Assembly (NCBI RefSeq): GCF_032062135.1
Contig: NC_092861.1
Location: 120,343,745 to 120,407,744 of the forward strand
DNA: 64,000 nt
DNA from: Pyxicephalus adspersus
Taxonomy: Eukaryota > Chordata > Amphibia > Anura > Pyxicephalidae
Direction of reading: 5' to 3'
Part shown: piece after piece, positions 62,093-64,000 of the stretch
How the letters are laid out: every line of letters starts with the position of its first letter
How positions within the stretch are numbered: position 1 is the stretch's first letter
Made by a program: the position numbers and the translations under genes
The notes under the pieces: model-generated
Seen by the model: only the letters and a program-made list of their open reading frames with translations
The model's database searches: none
What the model was told of the DNA's origin: nothing

Positions 62093-63069
62093 GAGATATA
62101 CTTTTTTTTAATCGAATCTCGTGTAGATGTGATCCTCTAAACAAAAACCCTGTGCTTGAAAAAAAAAAAAAGGGATAGTGCACAAACAACACACAAAAAA
62201 CATGTATTGGGGTACTATTGTGATCCCTCCTCTAAAGAGTAAGGACCTCCCTGTTTCACCAGACCTCCCAGGGCACTAAGCTCCTGACGGGAACTGGGTA
62301 CTAAGCCAAATCTGGGATGGGCCTAGTAGCCTGTCTGACTGAAGTCAGACAGGGTCCTTTCTCTATGAGACTGCATAGGCAATGCCAACTGATACTAGGC
62401 TGAGAGCTCTACGGAAGAGAGACTCCCAGTAAGGGAGAGTACCTGACCATAAGGCCAAGGCACTCCCCAAGACTTCAGAGCTAGCCCAAAAGGGAATAGC
62501 ACCCTCCATCAAAAGTGGCACACAAATACCACACCAGTGACAGTGACGTAACTGAAAAAAAACATAAAAATTGAGTGCACAGTGCATAACACACTGGGCA
62601 AAGAGTAAAACATTGCCCATCTGTACTAGCCGCAGCTAGTGCAGAATGAAGGTGAAGTGCTAAATCAGCATATGTGACATGCCTGTGTACGCTAAATCAA
62701 CAGTGGGCTCACCACTACCAAAGTGATTTTAGTGTACCCCTAGTTCGCCATTACAGGGAGAGGACACTCAGTGGGATTCGGCCGCTCTTAAGACCTGATT
62801 GCCAGACCAAGGGTTCCCCGCTCCGACCAGTAAGACAGACTGCTATCTGGGAGCTCCTTATCAGGGCAAGCCCCATGCCTCTTTCTGGTGGACGCTAACC
62901 AGAGGGATTAGCATAGGGCAGCCCCTACAGAGCATCACCATCCAGCTGTCCATCCTAGCAGGCGTACTAGTCCACTGTATTCTTGTCAGGAATACAGTGC
63001 CATTCCTCTCCTGCACACTGGAAGGATTAGGTACTTAGGTATCTTAGCCAAAAGGCCGAGATATACTTT
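62093..63069 (-). mobile_element. Retroposon with a U2 snRNA-derived 5' end, poly(A) end and 12-base target duplication
   Basis: On the minus strand the element starts with a 21-base identity to U2 snRNA nucleotides 7-27 (core TCTCGGCCTTTTGGCTAAG, positions 63041-63061). It then runs about 930 bases of unrelated, GC-balanced sequence and ends in A8 (T-run 62102-62109). GAGATATACTTT occurs on both sides (62093-62104 and 63058-63069), as expected for LINE-mediated insertion. The body has perfect hairpins: 10-bp stem 62973-62982/62990-62999, 6-bp stem 62625-62630/62635-62640, and 11-bp stem 62330-62340/62343-62353. No convincing protein was found in it. It could be a SINE with a snRNA head, a template-switch chimera of U2 with a LINE 3' end, or a relative of U2-targeting LINEs. 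Confidence 0.75.
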
Positions 63070-63599
63070 AACATAAAATCTTAATATTAGGGCATTGGCC
63101 CCCTCCCCCTTGCTTAATATCTGCAGAGAAAGATCCTTGTATTAAATAAATCAGTATAACTTGTGATGACAGACAATGCTGCTGTTTCCTTGAAATGTAG
63201 GTCTATTGAGGGGACAGTTTAATATTTAACACATGTATGTCCACCCAGATTCTTTTTTTAGACATCCAAGTGTTGAGCAACACCTACTCTGTGACATGAT
63301 GACATCTCTGGAAGGAATCATTGCATCACAGCTAGGCTGCACACGATTTTGTTTAATTGCAGTGATTTGCATGAAGACTTCTCCATGTCTTAATTCTTTT
63401 GTCTCTTTATATCTTCCTTCCTTTCTCTTTACTATTCCTCCTTCATTTTTTCTTTTCTGACCTATTTGATTCTCTGTTTCCTCCTTTATCTCTCTGTTGT
63501 CCTTTCGCCATTTGGTTTTTTTCTTCTGGCTGTCTGTGTTTAATTTTTTTGTATGAACTGTGGAAATAAATAACCCATTGGCTCACTCCCCCAATTGTT

Positions 63600-63943
63600 A
63601 CCTGCTCATTTTGCTTAGGGGATGGTGAAAAAAAGAAAAATTTACCTTAGTCCTTATTTCCAATGGCTTTATACTCCCTATGGAACGGGGTCCTTGAATT
63701 CCCATTGGCAACTTTGCTTCCCCACCTGTCACATCTCTTACATCATTCCTTAAAATGCAGGACCAGCAGTCCTGCTTTGTGCAGGAGGATGCAGAGGACA
63801 AGTTCACATCCCAGAGTGAGGAATAAGGTAAGTTTATCTGCCTAATAATCATCCCCTGGAAAAAAAAGAGCAGTTAACCATTGCAGTCAAGAAGGGGACC
63901 CACTTCAAGGGTAATTGTTGTTTTTCTTGGAGTTCGGCTTTAA
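63600..63943 (-). mobile_element. Probable family H repeat copy (reverse)
   Basis: Ends with TGGAGTTCGGCTTTAA, the complement of the family H start. The left limit is a guess, set where composition changes. Confidence 0.35.
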
Positions 63944-64000
63944 TTCCTTTTCTTGCCTCATTTCCTTGTCACACACGGTAATATTATTTTTTAGTCTTAG

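Noticed and set aside
62102..62172. A-run at 62160-62172 as the retroposon's poly(A) tail
   Set aside because: On the minus strand, where the U2 head is sense, this run is poly(T). The A8 adjacent to the target duplication (62102-62109) fits the 3' end instead.
63041..63061. Functional U2 snRNA gene
   Set aside because: Only about 21 of roughly 190 bases match, and the sequence then diverges completely. It is a fragment at the end of a retroposon.
1..64000. CRISPR arrays, bacterial operons, phage or plasmid modules
   Set aside because: Intron-exon structure, vertebrate repeats and absence of dense ORFs exclude prokaryotic DNA. The tandem repeats found have no spacer pattern.
1..64000. tRNA or rRNA genes
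   Set aside because: No cloverleaf with A and B boxes and no rRNA segment was recognised by eye; a covariance search was not possible.

Overview
The window is vertebrate nuclear DNA, most likely from a frog (Anura, probably a ranoid). It is AT-rich and intron-like, with one long high-identity sodium/calcium exchanger exon on the + strand. The rest is sparse, dominated by short interspersed repeats: palindromic hairpin MITEs, short terminal-inverted-repeat elements, a Tc1 relic, a Penelope-like reverse transcriptase relic and SINE-like tails with (AAT)n. The species assignment is inference from the repeat style and was not checked against a database.

The only convincing protein-coding sequence is at 46824-48660: the large exon 2 of SLC8A1 (NCX1). 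It has a 41-base 5' UTR, the start codon at 46865, 598 complete codons plus two bases, a good acceptor (CAG at 46821-46823) and a consensus donor (GTAAGT at 48661-48666). It encodes the signal peptide, transmembrane segments 1-5 with the alpha-1 repeat, the XIP region, all of CBD1 and the start of CBD2. No following SLC8A1 exon is visible in the 15.3 kb downstream, so that stretch is intron 2. The 46.8 kb upstream is read as intron 1 and/or 5' flank. It holds candidate alternative first exons or promoters (31.15-31.67 kb, 33.25-33.49 kb, 45.12-45.24 kb), none of them proven.

Layout. 1-31 kb: noncoding, with MITE copies, a U-shaped TIR element (18.56 kb), a Tc1 relic (22.27-23.33 kb), a Penelope-like RT relic (29.6-30.24 kb, interrupted by a MITE) and possible conserved noncoding elements (1.6, 11.3 and 28.5 kb). 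31-33.5 kb: a locally GC- and CpG-richer block with possible promoter/first-exon signals and a nested 44-bp / ~175-bp tandem repeat. 33.5-46.8 kb: intron with a ZNF143-type motif, a 26-bp tandem array and MITEs. 46.8-48.7 kb: SLC8A1 exon 2. 48.7-64 kb: intron 2 with MITEs and, at 62.1-63.07 kb, a retroposed element whose 5' end is a fragment of U2 snRNA, with a poly(A) end and a 12-base target-site duplication.

The most interesting points are the U2-headed structured retroposon, the nested tandem repeat beside the putative promoter, and the architecture around exon 2 (inverted MITE copies on both sides), which fits the known exon-2 circular RNA of NCX1.
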